A DNA stretch of 64,000 nucleotides from JAKAJA01 sp037440125 (GTDB taxonomy: Bacteria; Acidobacteriota; UBA4820; DSQY01), in contig JBBIUU010000002.1 of NCBI GenBank assembly GCA_037440125.1, forward strand, positions 1-64,000. Direction: 5' to 3'. Within the stretch, counting starts at the first letter, position 1; every line of letters begins with the position of its first letter. Made by a program: the position numbers and the translations under genes. Positions 8,603-16,269 of the stretch are shown in pieces. The notes under the pieces were generated by a model. The model did not search any database and was not told the origin of the DNA. It worked only from the letters and a program-made list of their open reading frames with translations.

Positions 8603-10027
8603 ATGCTCTTTAATTCGCTGACCTTCCTCGTCTTCGCCGCGGCCTTCTTCTCCATCTGGCCGCTGACAAAGTCGCTACGATGGCGCCACGTGCTCCTCGT
8701 GGTCTCGAGCTACATATTCTACGGGGCCTGGAGCACGCCCTTCCTGCTCCTCCTCATCCTCTCGACCGTGGTCGACTTCTGGGCCGGGCTCCTCATCGGC
8801 CGGAGCGAGAATCAGCGCAAGCGAAACCTCCTGCTCCTGGCTTCGCTGGGGTACAACCTCGGCGTCCTCTTCTACTTCAAATACGCCGACTTCTTCATGA
8901 ATTCCGCGGGCGGCATCTTCCGTCTGCTGGGCTGGGACGTCACCATGCCCGCCATCAAGGTGGTCCTCCCGGTAGGGATCTCCTTCTACACGTTCGTGAC
9001 GCTCAGCTACACCCTCGACATCTGGAGACGGGAGATCAAGCCGGAGACCGATTTCATCAAGTACGCGGCCTTCGTCTCCTACTGGCCCCACCTCGTCGCA
9101 GGACCCATCCTCAGGGCCAAGCAGCTCCTCCCGCAGCTGGACAAACGGCGGCGGATGCGGTGGCAGTTCTTCTACCAGGGCCTCTTCCTCATCTCCTTCG
9201 GGTTCTTCATGAAGGTGGTTTTGGCGGACAACCTGGCCAAGTACGTCGAGAGGGTCTACAACTACCCCTCGCCGCCCACCTTCTCGGACGCGTGGATCGC
9301 CACGTACGCCTACGCGCTGCAAATCTTCGGCGACTTCAGCGGGTACTCCGGCATCGCCATCGGGCTGGCGCTGTGGATGGGGGTGTACATCCCCCAGAAC
9401 TTCAACGCGCCCTACGCCGCCTCAAGCTTCTCGGACTTCTGGCGGAGGTGGCACATCTCGCTCTCGCAGTGGCTGCGGGACTACCTGTACATCCCGCTGG
9501 GCGGGAACCGGGTGGGGGAAGGGCGGACCTACCTCAACCTCATGGCCACCATGCTGCTGGGGGGGCTGTGGCACGGGGCCGCGTGGAACTTCGTCGCGTG
9601 GGGCGGGCTGCACGGGCTGTACCTGGCGGGCGAGCGCGCCCTGGGCATCGGAGGGAAGCAAGGCCGGGAGCGGACCACGGGGCTCGCCATGGTGGTGAGG
9701 CGCCTGGTCGTCTTCCAGCTGGTCTGTGTGACGTGGGTTCTGTTCCGCGCCGACTTCGGCCGGGCCTGGGAGATTTTGAAGGCCATGGCGGGCTTCGCCC
9801 GGCCCGAGGCGGTGGACCTTTACGGCGCCTCCGTGAAGTGGACCGTCCTCGGCCTGATGGCGTGCGTCGTGGCGGTGCAGCAGTGGTTCTCGGACAAGAC
9901 GCTCATCGGCGCAGCCCGGAGCGTCAGGCTTTCCAAACTCGGGTACGTGGCGCTCGTAGTCGTGATGCTGGTGCTCGCCATCGTCGCCCGCGGAGGACAG
10001 GGTGCGTTTATCTATTTTCAATTCTAG
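8603..10027 (+). CDS. MBOAT family O-acyltransferase (AlgI-like)
   Basis: 474-aa polytopic membrane protein opening MLFNSLTFLVFAAAFFSIWP, the standard start of AlgI/PatA-type MBOAT proteins. Motifs: YFKYADFF, LPVGISFYTF, the WRRWHISLSQWLRDYLYIPL block, and GGLWHGAAWNF with the invariant His at residue 324. These enzymes pass acyl groups (usually acetyl) across the membrane to polysaccharides or teichoic-acid-like polymers, working with an SGNH-type partner. The next gene overlaps by 26 bp and encodes such a partner. No polysaccharide synthesis genes are nearby, so the substrate is unknown. Confidence 0.93.
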   Translation: MLFNSLTFLVFAAAFFSIWPLTKSLRWRHVLLVVSSYIFYGAWSTPFLLLLILSTVVDFWAGLLIGRSENQRKRNLLLLASLGYNLGVLFYFKYADFFMNSAGGIFRLLGWDVTMPAIKVVLPVGISFYTFVTLSYTLDIWRREIKPETDFIKYAAFVSYWPHLVAGPILRAKQLLPQLDKRRRMRWQFFYQGLFLISFGFFMKVVLADNLAKYVERVYNYPSPPTFSDAWIATYAYALQIFGDFSGYSGIAIGLALWMGVYIPQNFNAPYAASSFSDFWRRWHISLSQWLRDYLYIPLGGNRVGEGRTYLNLMATMLLGGLWHGAAWNFVAWGGLHGLYLAGERALGIGGKQGRERTTGLAMVVRRLVVFQLVCVTWVLFRADFGRAWEILKAMAGFARPEAVDLYGASVKWTVLGLMACVVAVQQWFSDKTLIGAARSVRLSKLGYVALVVVMLVLAIVARGGQGAFIYFQF

Positions 10028-11030
10028 CTGGCACCTCCTCGCGGCGGTCGCGCTGTGCGTCGCCCTGGGGGTGGGGCTCACGGAGGCGGCGCTCCGCCGT
10101 GCCGGAATCCCCCTGCCCCTACGCAAGGACAAGCCCGTGATCGAGATGGTGGGAGATTTCCCAGCGCTCGCGCTCGGCGATTCGCGGGTCGACGCCGGCA
10201 TTGCGCCGCAGGCGCTGGCCGGGGCCATCGGCTGCGGGCCCCTGGGCAACCTGGGCGCCGCCGGGACCAGCCCCATCAACCAGCTCCAGCTCCTCGAGCT
10301 CATGGGCGTTCGCCCCCGCTTCATCCTCCTCGCCGTCTCGCCCGCGAGCGTCTACGGGTCCTTCTACCGGGACCCGAGGGCGGTGGCCGCCGACCTGAAG
10401 AGGGAGCGCCGGGGTGTTACGGTGCGCGAGTGGGTCAACCACCCCTACGACCACGCGGAGGAGCTCCTGGGCGGCTGGGCGAAGAGCCACCTCCTCATCA
10501 GCCTCGGGTTCAAGGGCCTGAGGGCGCTCGTGACGGGGGAACGCATGCCCGAGTACAGGGGGCCCGACGGGTGGAACCAGGTCCAGCCGAGGGGGGAGAG
10601 GGAAGCCTTCCTCCGGATGGTCAACATGGAGGCTTACAGGAAGCTGGCCCTGAAGCGGAACGAGGAGACCATGGCCCTGCGGGACAAGGCGTTCAAGCAG
10701 GCGTTCCGCGGCCTGGGCCCGGAGGTGCGGGCGGCGGTGGTGCGGATCCCCGTGGCGCCCGAGCTGCGTTCACTGGAGGAATCCCGCTTCCCCGATTTCG
10801 ACGACAGGATGGCGGCCCTGTGCGCCAAGCTCCAGCTGCCCTACGTGGCGCGCGTGCCCGCCTTCCAGGACGACTGGGCCGGCACCGATTGGAGCCACAT
10901 GAGCCGGGATCTCGCCCTGGACTTCAGCGCCGGCCTCGCTGGGGTCCTCCGGGAAGTAGGCGCGGGGTGCCGTCCTCCCTCCGGGGAGGGCGGTTCCGAG
11001 CGGCATCTGCCTGCCGAGGGCGGCTCCTGA
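10002..11030 (+). CDS. SGNH-like protein, probable AlgX/AlgJ/DltD-type partner of the MBOAT acyltransferase
   Basis: 342 aa. A single N-terminal hydrophobic anchor (about residues 9-29) is followed by a divergent SGNH hydrolase fold. Block I is LALGDSR with Ser61, and the block V-like Asp296-Trp-Ser-His299 supplies the acid/His pair. It probably receives the acyl group outside the inner membrane and transfers it to a polymer. The start is GTG 10002 with GGAGG nearby, inside the 3' end of the MBOAT gene, which indicates translational coupling. Overall sequence is not close to any named member, so the partner role rests on context plus the motifs. Confidence 0.7.
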   Translation: MRLSIFNSSWHLLAAVALCVALGVGLTEAALRRAGIPLPLRKDKPVIEMVGDFPALALGDSRVDAGIAPQALAGAIGCGPLGNLGAAGTSPINQLQLLELMGVRPRFILLAVSPASVYGSFYRDPRAVAADLKRERRGVTVREWVNHPYDHAEELLGGWAKSHLLISLGFKGLRALVTGERMPEYRGPDGWNQVQPRGEREAFLRMVNMEAYRKLALKRNEETMALRDKAFKQAFRGLGPEVRAAVVRIPVAPELRSLEESRFPDFDDRMAALCAKLQLPYVARVPAFQDDWAGTDWSHMSRDLALDFSAGLAGVLREVGAGCRPPSGEGGSERHLPAEGGS

Positions 11031-11075
11031 GCCCTCCCTCCATGTGATATCCTGAAAGTTCTTGGAGGCCATCCC

Positions 11076-11849
11076 ATGTCACAAGACACCCTGGTGATCG
11101 CCGGAAAATCGTTCAAGAGCCGCCTCTTGCTGGGCACCGGGAAGTACCCCGACGATCAGATCATGAAGCAGGCCCTGGAGGCCTCGGGGACCGAGGTCGT
11201 CACGGTCGCGGTGCGCCGCGTCGAGCTCGACCGCACCAAGCCGTCCCTCCTGAACGCCATCGACCCGAAGCGCTACTTCCTCCTGCCGAACACGGCCGGC
11301 TGCTATACGGCGCAGGACGCGATCCGCACGGCCCGCCTCGCGCGCGAGGTGGGGATGTCGGAGTGGGTCAAGCTCGAGGTCATCGGGGACGAGAAGACGC
11401 TCTTCCCCGACAACGAGGCGCTCCTCGAGGCCACCAAGGTGCTCGTTAAGGAAGGCTTCGTGGTCCTGCCATACACCAACGACGACCTCGTCAACGCCAA
11501 GAAGCTCCAGGACGCCGGCGCCGCGGCCGTCATGCCGCTGGGGGCGCCCATCGGCTCGGGCATGGGCATCCAGAACCCCCACGCCATCTCCATCATCAAG
11601 GAGTTCGCCACGGTACCCGTCATCGTGGACGCGGGCGTGGGGACGGCGGGCGACGCGGCCCGCGCCATGGAGCTCGGCGTCGACGGCGTCCTGATGAACA
11701 CCGGCGTTGCGGCGGCGAAGGATCCGGTCCTCATGGCCGACGCCATGCGCAAGGCCGTGGAGGCGGGACGCGAGGCTTTCCTCGCGGGCCGCATGCCCAT
11801 GAGGCGCTACGCCACCGCGAGCAGCCCCTGGGAAGGGGTGATCCGGTAA
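11076..11849 (+). CDS. thiG: Thiazole synthase ThiG
   Basis: 257 aa, the standard length. ThiG forms the thiazole phosphate ring of thiamin from deoxyxylulose phosphate, ThiS-thiocarboxylate and dehydroglycine. Seen: SRLLLGTGKYPDDQIMKQAL at the N-terminus, the Schiff-base Lys in WVKLEVIGD, and phosphate-binding PIGSGMGIQNP and DAGVGTAGDAARAMELG. No thiS, thiH/thiO, thiF or thiE lies next to it, which is unusual since thiG is normally in a thi operon. It sits between the acylation pair and a degenerate-repeat spacer. Confidence 0.96.
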   Translation: MSQDTLVIAGKSFKSRLLLGTGKYPDDQIMKQALEASGTEVVTVAVRRVELDRTKPSLLNAIDPKRYFLLPNTAGCYTAQDAIRTARLAREVGMSEWVKLEVIGDEKTLFPDNEALLEATKVLVKEGFVVLPYTNDDLVNAKKLQDAGAAAVMPLGAPIGSGMGIQNPHAISIIKEFATVPVIVDAGVGTAGDAARAMELGVDGVLMNTGVAAAKDPVLMADAMRKAVEAGREAFLAGRMPMRRYATASSPWEGVIR

Positions 11850-11970
11850 TCGGGTAATCAGGTAAGGGGTAGTCGGGGCATCGGGAGTGCGTTTCGTCGG
11901 GAGATGTGGAGTAACGTCGGGAGAGTCAGGGGTTCCTCTGATCACAGGATCACGGGATCACCAGATCACG
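11846..11970. repeat. Intergenic degenerate short repeats between thiG and acyl-CoA dehydrogenase
   Basis: The spacer carries 'gtaatcgg/gtaatcagg' units just after the thiG stop, and GATCAC(A/G)GG-type units at about 11938-11970. Units are 7-9 bp and imperfect. They do not form a single long hairpin and contain no ORF. The pattern is like those at 1.5, 13.3 and 25.3 kb, but with different words. Confidence 0.55.
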
Positions 11971-11994
11971 CCTTTTCCTCATTAGGAGCCGTCG

Positions 11995-13289
11995 ATGGTC
12001 AATTTCGAACTGGACAAGGAGCAGCAGGAACTCGTGGCCAAGACCAAGGATTTCTCGGACCGGTACGTGCGCCCCGTGGCGCGCCAGTACGACCTGTCCT
12101 GCGAGTTCCCCTGGCCGGTGGTCCAGAAGGCCTACGACGAGGGCGTCATCAACGGCGCGATCCCGAAGATGTACGGCGGGGCCGGCCACAACTCCTTCGA
12201 GGGCTGCCTCGCGAGCGAGGAGCTCGGCGCCGCGTGCTCGGGCATCGGCATCTGCATCGACGCCAACAACCTCGCCCTCACGCCCCTCCTCGTGGGCGCC
12301 TCCGACGACCTCAAGAAACGCGTCTTCGGCCACCTCATCGAGAGCCGCGGGCTGGCCGCCTTCTGCCTGACCGAGCCCGACGCGGGCTCCGACGCGGGGG
12401 CTGTGGCGACGACCGCCGTGAAGCAGGGCGACAAGTACGTCATCAACGGGAAGAAGCGCTTCATCACCAACGGCAAGCAGGCCATGTACCACACGGTCTT
12501 CTGCAACACCGACCCCGGGCGCGGCGCGCGGGGCATGTCGGCCATCGTCGTTCCCGCGGACACTCCCGGGGTGACCATCGGCCGCGAGCTGCCCAAGATG
12601 GGCCAGCGCGCCTCCTGCCAGGTGGAGATCGAGTACAAGGACGTGGCCGTGCCCGTCGAGAACGTGGTCGGCAAGGAGAACATGGGCTTCCTCATCGCCA
12701 TGAAGACCTTCAACCGCACGCGGGCCGGCGTGGCCTCGGCGGCCGTGGGCATGGCCCGCGAGGCCTGGGACACGGCCAAGAAGTGGTCGCTCAACCGCAA
12801 GCAGTTCGGCCAGCCCATCGCGAGCTTCCAGGCCATCGGGTTCATGTTCGCCGAGATGCTCACGGAGATCACGGCAGCCAGGTTCCTCGTGTGGAACGCG
12901 GCCATCCTGACCGACCAGGACAAGGAGGTCGGCACCATGAGCGCCATGGCCAAGTACTACGCCACGGACGTCGCCATGAAGGTGGCCACGGACTGCGTCC
13001 AGATCATGGGCGGCGAAGGCTACTCGCAGGACTACATCGTCGAGAAGATCATGCGCGACGCGAAGCTCTCCCAGATCTACGAGGGCACGAACCAGGTGCA
13101 GAGGCTGGTGATCTCNNNNNNNNNNNNNNNNNNNNNNNNNNNNNNNNNNNNNNNNNNNNNNNNNNNNNNNNNNNNNNNNNNNNNNNNNNNNNNNNNNNNN
13201 NNNNNNNNNNNNNNNCGAAGCTCTCCCAGATCTACGAGGGCACGAACCAGGTGCAGAGGCTGGTGATCTCGAAGAACACGCTGAAGTAG
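11995..13289 (+). CDS. Acyl-CoA dehydrogenase (interrupted by a spurious scaffold gap)
   Basis: FAD-dependent acyl-CoA dehydrogenase. Opening FELDKEQQELVAKTKDFSDR; substrate/FAD loops FCLTEPDAGSDAGA and FITNGKQ; C-terminal IMGGEGYSQDY and QIYEGTNQVQRLVI with the catalytic Glu of YEGT. A 100-N gap (13116-13215) splits the 3' end. The 55 bases before the gap (13061-13115) are repeated exactly after it (13216-13270). Deleting 155 bp gives a clean 379-aa protein ending KNTLK, the usual length. It acts in beta-oxidation or branched-chain degradation. No ETF or thiolase gene is adjacent, so chain-length preference is unknown. Confidence 0.93.
13116..13215. other. 100-N scaffold gap with identical 55-bp flanks
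   Basis: Exactly 100 undetermined bases. The 55 bp on the left are repeated identically on the right, as when two contigs overlapping by one 55-mer were scaffolded instead of merged. Probably no sequence is missing. Confidence 0.95.
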
Positions 13290-13302
13290 GCCGTTGGGGG
13301 TC

Positions 13303-13341
13303 CGGGAGTAGGGGAGTAGGGAAGCAGGGGAGTAGGGAAGC
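13303..13341. repeat. Intergenic 'GGGAGTAGG' degenerate tandem repeat
   Basis: About four imperfect 8-10-bp units related to GGGAGTAGGG directly after the acyl-CoA dehydrogenase stop. The rest of the 152-bp spacer up to the cytochrome gene shows nothing I can name. Confidence 0.55.
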
Positions 13342-13441
13342 GCGAGGAGTCCGCGGGCCAGGCAGGCAGTGAATCTCTCCTGCTCACCTCCCAACCTCAT
13401 CACCGGCTCACGATTTCGCGGGGCTCCTTCGAGGGGGAACG

Positions 13442-14971
13442 ATGAACTACCCCGTCTGGCACGTGGCCTTCGGATCCGAGTGGCTCATCGCCGTCATCGC
13501 GACGCTGCACGTGTTCGTCTCCCACTTCGCTGTGGGCGGCGGGCTCTTCCTCGTGGCGGCGGAGGCGAGGGCCAACCGGCACTACGACCCCGCGCTCTCC
13601 GACTGGCTGAGGCGGCACACCAAGTTCTTCCTCCTGCTCACCCTCGTCTTCGGCGCGGTCACGGGCGTCGGCATCTGGTTCACCATCGGGCTCATCAGCC
13701 CAGAGGCCACGAGCAACCTCATCCACATCTTCGTCTGGGCCTGGGCCATCGAGTGGGTCTTCTTCCTCGTGGAGATTCTCGCCATCATCGTCTACGCCTA
13801 CTCGTGGGACCTCCTCCCGAAGCGGACGCACTGGATCGTGGGATGGATCTACTTCGCCGCGGCCTACATGAGCCTCGTGGTCATCGACGGCATCCTCTCC
13901 TTCCAGCTCACGCCCGGGAAGTGGCTGAACACCCACGCGCTCTTGGACGGGTTCTTCAATCCCGGGTACCTGCCGTCGCTCATCGTCCGGAGCCTCGTCT
14001 GCATCATGCTGGGAGGGCTCTACACACTCCTCACGCTCTCCTGGAGCAAGGACCGCACGCTCAAGGCCGAGCTCGGGCGGTACGCCGCCTACTGGGTGTG
14101 GCTCCCCGCGCTGGGGCTGCCGCCGGCCATCTGGTGGCTCCTCCGTACGCTCCCCGACTACCAGCGCACCCTCTTGAGGACGAACCTCTTCGTGGAGCAC
14201 TTCACGAGGCTCCAGTTCCTGAGCTCGGGCCTCCTGGTCCTGCTCACCTTCGGCCTCGTATGGCTGAAGCCGCGCTGGCTCAGCAGGTGGCTCGCGGTGC
14301 CGCTCATGGTGCTGGCGTTCGCGGCCATGGCCTCCACCGAGTGGATCCGCGAGGACCTGAGGGAGCCGTACCTCATCAGCGGCTACACCTACATCAACCA
14401 GGTGCCGGTGCGTCAGGTGGAGGCCATCCGGCAGCGGGGCGTCCTCGCGTCCTCTCCCTGGTTCAGGGAGAAGGCCATCACTCCGGAGAACGAGGCCGCC
14501 GTCGGCCAAGAGCTCTTCTGGACCCTCTGTTCCAACTGCCACCTGGCCAAGAAGGGCTTCAACGCGATCGGACCCAAGCTCGTGGGCCTCGACCACGCCT
14601 TCGTGACGGGCCTCGTCGCCAGGACCGACCTCATGCGGGCGGGCATGCCGCCTTTCGTCGGGAATGCGGAGGAGGCGAAAGCGCTCGCGCGGTTCCTCGT
14701 GGACAGCGCACCCAAGAACCCCGTCTCCAACGACGGGCAGGCGGTGTGGAAGAGGCGCTGCGCGCAGTGCCACAGCGTCTCCGGGCCCTTCCGGCCCGTG
14801 GCCAAGGCCCTCTCGGGGACCTCGGCGGCAGACCTGGCCGACCTCATCTCCGGCATCGACTCCATGAATGACAAGATGCCCGCGTGGACGGGCAACGACA
14901 TCGAGCGGAAGGCGCTCGCGGAGTACCTCGCCGCGGCCTGCGCCGCCGCACCCCAGGGAGGTGGAAAATGA
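13442..14971 (+). CDS. Cytochrome bd-like (CydA-related) membrane subunit fused to a diheme cytochrome c
   Basis: 509 aa. Residues about 1-310 form eight or so membrane helices with CydA-like features: WHVAFGSEWLIAVIATLHVF, a conserved His-x-x-x-x-x-His pair and HFAVGGG in helix 1, then GVGIWFTIGLISPEA. The C-terminal soluble part (about 345-505) has two c-type heme sites, CSNCH (363-367) and CAQCH (440-444), with likely Met ligands in AGMPPF and NDKMPAW. I infer a quinol-linked electron-transfer complex delivering electrons to, or through, periplasmic cytochrome c. Its stop overlaps the start of the second subunit (ATGA). It is not a canonical CydA, since the Q-loop is not evident. Confidence 0.75.
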   Translation: MNYPVWHVAFGSEWLIAVIATLHVFVSHFAVGGGLFLVAAEARANRHYDPALSDWLRRHTKFFLLLTLVFGAVTGVGIWFTIGLISPEATSNLIHIFVWAWAIEWVFFLVEILAIIVYAYSWDLLPKRTHWIVGWIYFAAAYMSLVVIDGILSFQLTPGKWLNTHALLDGFFNPGYLPSLIVRSLVCIMLGGLYTLLTLSWSKDRTLKAELGRYAAYWVWLPALGLPPAIWWLLRTLPDYQRTLLRTNLFVEHFTRLQFLSSGLLVLLTFGLVWLKPRWLSRWLAVPLMVLAFAAMASTEWIREDLREPYLISGYTYINQVPVRQVEAIRQRGVLASSPWFREKAITPENEAAVGQELFWTLCSNCHLAKKGFNAIGPKLVGLDHAFVTGLVARTDLMRAGMPPFVGNAEEAKALARFLVDSAPKNPVSNDGQAVWKRRCAQCHSVSGPFRPVAKALSGTSAADLADLISGIDSMNDKMPAWTGNDIERKALAEYLAAACAAAPQGGGK

Positions 14972-16188
14972 ACCCCGCCGCCATCCCGCCCCTCGACGCC
15001 ATGCCCGTCCCGGCGCCCATCTGGCTCCTGAAGGGGCTTCTGTGGGTGACCTTCGCCATCCACCTCGTGCTCATGAACCTCACGCTGGGAGGGAGCCTGC
15101 TCAGCGCCGTGTACGCGTTCAAGGGCAAGGAGCGGGACCTGGACGTCTCGCGCAAGCTCGCCAAAACCCTGCCCTTCGCCATGCCCTTCACGATCACCTT
15201 CGGCGTGGCGCCGCTGCTCTTCGTCCAGGTGCTCTACGGGCCCCTCTTCTACAGCGCCACCATCCTCATGGCCACGCCGTTCCTGGCGGTCATCGCGGAC
15301 CTCATCGTGGCCTACTACCTCATGTACCTGCTCGGCTGGAAATGGAAGAGCCTCGGCCGCCTTCAGGGCTACCTCGCGACGCTCGTCTTCCTGATGCTGG
15401 GCTACGTGGGGTTCACCTTCAGCAACGTGTACACGCTCCTGACCTCGCCGGACCGCTTCCGCGCCCTCTACCTCGCGGACCCGACGGGGATGCATTTCAA
15501 CCTCGCGGACGGTACCGTCATTCCGCGGTTCCTGCACATGCTTCTGGCCGCCGTCGCCGTCACGGGCCTCTACATCGCCTACCTGGGCCAGCGGCGCCTG
15601 AAGCTCGAACCCGAGCTGGGACGCTGGCAGTTCAAGAGCGGCATCACCTGGTTCGCGGGGGCTACCGTGGCCAACTTCGGCGTGGGCGTGTGGTGGCTCG
15701 TCGCCCTTCCCAGGGAGGGCATGCTCACCTTCATGGGGGGCAGCGGCCTCGCCACGGGGGCCTTCGCCATCGGCCTCGTGGCGGCCCTGGCGGCGCTCAT
15801 GGTGGCCCTCCTCGGCATCAACTCCCTGCGGCCCATGCCCAAGCTCATGGGGGCGGTCCATTTTCTGACGCTGACCATCGTGTGCATGGTCCTCATGCGG
15901 GACGCGCTGAGGGACCAGCTCCTCAAGCCCTTCTACAACGTCTGGTCCCAGCCGACGGAGCCCCAATCGGTCGCCATCGGGCTCTTTCTGGTCCTCTTCG
16001 TCCTGGGCCTCGCTGTATGCGTCTGGCTCCTCCGGGCCGCGCGGAAAGCGGCGAAGGAGAAGGGGACGCGCGGCGAGGACGTCCTCCTCGGGCCGGGGCT
16101 CATGGATTCGGGCCTCCACAGGCTGAGCGCGGTCGATTCGCAGGCGCTCAGGGGCGGAGGGCCCGAGTCGAGAACGCCGGGCTCCTGA
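14968..16188 (+). CDS. Second cytochrome bd-like membrane subunit, paralogous to the preceding one
   Basis: 406-aa polytopic membrane protein, start ATG 14968 overlapping the upstream stop. Helix 1 (FAIHLVLMNLTLGGSLL) and the following loop/helix (LPFAMPFTITFGVAPLLFVQ) align by eye with the same region of the upstream subunit (LHVFVSHFAVGGGLFL; FFLLLTLVFGAVTGVGI). One His of the first subunit is replaced by Asn here, although His remains at the first position. I infer a heterodimer of related bd-like subunits. The C-terminus is a hydrophilic tail of about 40 aa. No cydB, cydX or cydDC genes are nearby. Confidence 0.7.
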   Translation: MNPAAIPPLDAMPVPAPIWLLKGLLWVTFAIHLVLMNLTLGGSLLSAVYAFKGKERDLDVSRKLAKTLPFAMPFTITFGVAPLLFVQVLYGPLFYSATILMATPFLAVIADLIVAYYLMYLLGWKWKSLGRLQGYLATLVFLMLGYVGFTFSNVYTLLTSPDRFRALYLADPTGMHFNLADGTVIPRFLHMLLAAVAVTGLYIAYLGQRRLKLEPELGRWQFKSGITWFAGATVANFGVGVWWLVALPREGMLTFMGGSGLATGAFAIGLVAALAALMVALLGINSLRPMPKLMGAVHFLTLTIVCMVLMRDALRDQLLKPFYNVWSQPTEPQSVAIGLFLVLFVLGLAVCVWLLRAARKAAKEKGTRGEDVLLGPGLMDSGLHRLSAVDSQALRGGGPESRTPGS

Positions 16189-16269
16189 CCCGTCATCGCC
16201 AACGAGCTTTCAGCGGCCCCGAAGGACGGCGGAACGGCGCCCCGGGGCCGACAACCAGGGGGGCAACTC

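Noticed and set aside
13061..13270. A real 55-bp duplication or insertion site in the acyl-CoA dehydrogenase gene
   Set aside because: Identical flanks around exactly 100 Ns fit an unmerged contig overlap, and collapsing them gives the normal family length and C-terminus.
11846..13341. Possible CRISPR arrays from repeated intergenic words
   Set aside because: Units are only 7-10 bp with no unique spacers of regular length and no cas genes.
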